A DNA stretch of 64,000 nt from Diphasiastrum complanatum. Its lineage: Eukaryota > Streptophyta > Lycopodiopsida > Lycopodiales > Lycopodiaceae. This document shows, one piece after another, positions 62,601 to 64,000 of the stretch. The translations under genes and the position numbers were made by a program. The first letter of the stretch is position 1. Every line of letters begins with the position of its first letter. The notes beneath the pieces are model-generated. The model was given only the letters and a program-made list of their open reading frames with translations. It was not told the origin of the DNA and ran no database searches. The stretch is from positions 446,077 to 510,076 of the forward strand of contig CM055110.1 in NCBI GenBank assembly GCA_029204225.1, given 5' to 3'.

Positions 62601-63040
62601 GCAACTAGGAAAGTGCTCTAATAGCAAGTTATGAACAAGGCCACCATTATGCTATGGCTGATCTATGAAAGCATGACATAAGCAGGAATTAGTCTAGAAA
62701 GCAAGAAAGAGAGCTTAAAGAGACTAAAGAGGAGAGAGATCATTATCATAGTTGAATAACAAATGACACAGATTCCCTACTTATAGCCTAAAGGAAGCCC
62801 TATAAAGGAAGCTTCCAATGGCAAGGGCCCAACTGGGAGGGATAATAGTGCGCCCTCCAAGAAGGCCCCCACTCTCTAGTAATATGTCCAAATGTCCAAA
62901 TAATGAATAATAAGGCCCAAGGCCAACCATAAAGTCTAAGTGTCAATAATAAAAAAGGGCCCAAGGCCTGCATATGCATAAAGTAAAGTAAATGTAGATG
63001 GACTGGGCGAATGTAATGAGCCAAGTCCATAACTACCTCT
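62601..63040 (-). repeat. Probable 3' LTR end of a Ty3 fragment
   Basis: This lies directly downstream (minus) of an abruptly cut RNase H. It contains 'ctataaagg' TATA-like and GGCCCAAGGCC repeats ('aaggcccaaggcc', 'gggcccaaggcc'). The LTR status is inferred from position only. Confidence 0.35.
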
Positions 63041-63475
63041 TAAATCATTTTGATTACAGAAATACTTTAAAGGTTGGTAATCTGTGTTAATCACGAAATT
63101 GTTACCGTACAGGTAATGTCTCCATGATTTCAAAGCATGGATCACCGCAAAAAGCTCTTTTTCCTGCATGGTATATCTGACCTACGCATCGGTTAGTTTT
63201 TTACTTTCAAAGGAAACGAGCTGGCCCTCCTGTAAGAGAACAGCTTCAATAGTTGTATCACTCGCGTCAGTGTTAATGACAAACGACAAATTTGGATCCG
63301 CTATTCTCAAAACTGGAGCTGAGGCAATTAGAAGCTTGAGTTTCCAAAAACTCTCATCTAACTTCTCATTCCACCTTATAGGAGGACTTGGCCTACCGTT
63401 GCAGCTTTTCACTCCTTTGGTACGCCTCTGCTTCCAGCTCGTCGAAAAATTGCTTCTTCCGCTTATTTATTGACT
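63035..63475 (-). pseudogene. Ty3 RNase H fragment
   Basis: 63412-63182 shows SAPVLRIADPNLSFVINTDA and VLLQEGQLVSFESKKL. 63169 onward continues MQEKELFAVIHALKSWRHYL, NTDYQPLKYFC. Sequence ends within RNase H at about 63035. A short basic segment (SINKRKKQFFDELEAEAYQR) upstream near 63420-63475 precedes it directly, where gag-like sequence begins, so protease and RT are deleted. Confidence 0.85.
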
Positions 63476-63518
63476 TTTCCATTTTGGGTTTTGGGGCCGT
63501 TTGGCCGTGCGCACTTTT

Positions 63519-64000
63519 TCACGAGGCAACAACGGTGCTATCATAGGCCTTGGCCACACGGATAGCATCTTCCAGTGAATGGAGGATATTCCGTTTACAC
63601 TCGTTTTGATAGTCGGCTGGCAACAGAGATAAACTGCCACTGTGCCAACTTCCGATCAAACAGCGGCACTTTGGCCAAAGAATCCAAGAACTCTTGGACA
63701 TAAATGTCCAATTCTCAGTGGCCCATCTTGCAGTTAATGAAACGGATATAATCGTCTATCATGACGAAGCTTTACGGAATTCCGTTAGGAATTCAGCCCA
63801 AGTCACCGGTTTCGTAGAAAGTTCCCTCCACCATGAGGAGGCTTTGCCTTCCAGAAACAATAGAACTGAGGACATCCGCTTAATCCTCTGGGACATTGTG
63901 CAAGCTAAAATAGCTTGTCCAACGATTACTCTAGTCCTCAACAACTTCTGGGCGTTTGAATTTTTTATCGCCGGAAAATACTTCCGGTTGGTAGTCCAAG
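63519..64000 (-). pseudogene. Ty3 gag fragment, continues past the window end
   Basis: 63944-63759 shows FLEGKASSWWRELSTKPVTW and AEFLTEFRK, a retrotransposon gag core. 63701-63519 shows a later part in another frame (LEDAIRVAKAYDSTVV). The 5' part lies beyond 64000. Confidence 0.75.

Overview
The window reads as nuclear DNA of a large-genome land plant. It has spliced genes, plant-type LTR retrotransposons primed by initiator tRNA-Met, long (TC)n/(GA)n tracts and a SUVH-type SRA protein. I see no bacterial or organellar gene order. A fern, lycophyte or gymnosperm would fit, but the sequence alone does not settle the species. Most of the 64 kb is nested, decayed retroelements; host-like genes are few.

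Layout. 1-9 kb: a copia RNase H with its 3' LTR, split by a complete Ty3 chromovirus (1143-7454, minus) with 5-bp target duplications CTTGG. 9-14 kb: low-information DNA, three long (TC)n/(GA)n tracts and a small two-exon gene for a secreted six-cysteine peptide (10919-11315). 14-21.7 kb: the 5' end of an Athila-like Ty3 element, then a decayed copia element holding a foldback MITE. 21.7-27.3 kb: an unrecognised host-like coding region split by a 4.56-kb non-autonomous copia element (TSD CCTCA). 27.4-32.9 kb: further copies of the Athila-like leader. 33-35.1 kb: low-complexity ORF, minisatellite and a cluster of TTCnnGAA dyads. 35.1-40.9 kb: the 5' half of an Athila-like element inserted in a copia gag (minus). 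40.9-41.6 kb: copia RT. 43.3-45.4 kb: SUVH-like SRA protein without a SET domain. 48-49.5 kb: decayed coiled-coil ORF. 49.5-51.8 kb: second chromovirus, 5' truncated. 51.9-52.8 kb: Ty3 gag. 53.5-57.5 kb: the other half of the Athila-in-copia nest, now in plus orientation. 57.6-60.3 kb: two LINE fragments, each bounded by (TC)n. 61.2-61.8 kb: the last two exons of a cysteine synthase. 62-64 kb: Ty3 fragments.

Main points. (1) The two LTRs of one Athila-like insertion, each still beside its CTAAA duplication and its half of the same copia gag, lie in opposite orientation about 14 kb apart. One inversion of about 18 kb, or an assembly misjoin, explains this. (2) Two LINEs share a 3' terminal motif that runs straight into (TC)n and have (TC)n at their 5' side, as expected of a LINE that targets (TC)n microsatellites. 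(3) The small secreted peptide has the cysteine spacing of half a granulin module. (4) The SRA protein ends in a Ser/Pro-rich tail instead of Pre-SET/SET. Many reading frames break at one-base indels, often in homopolymers, so part of the apparent decay may be sequencing error.
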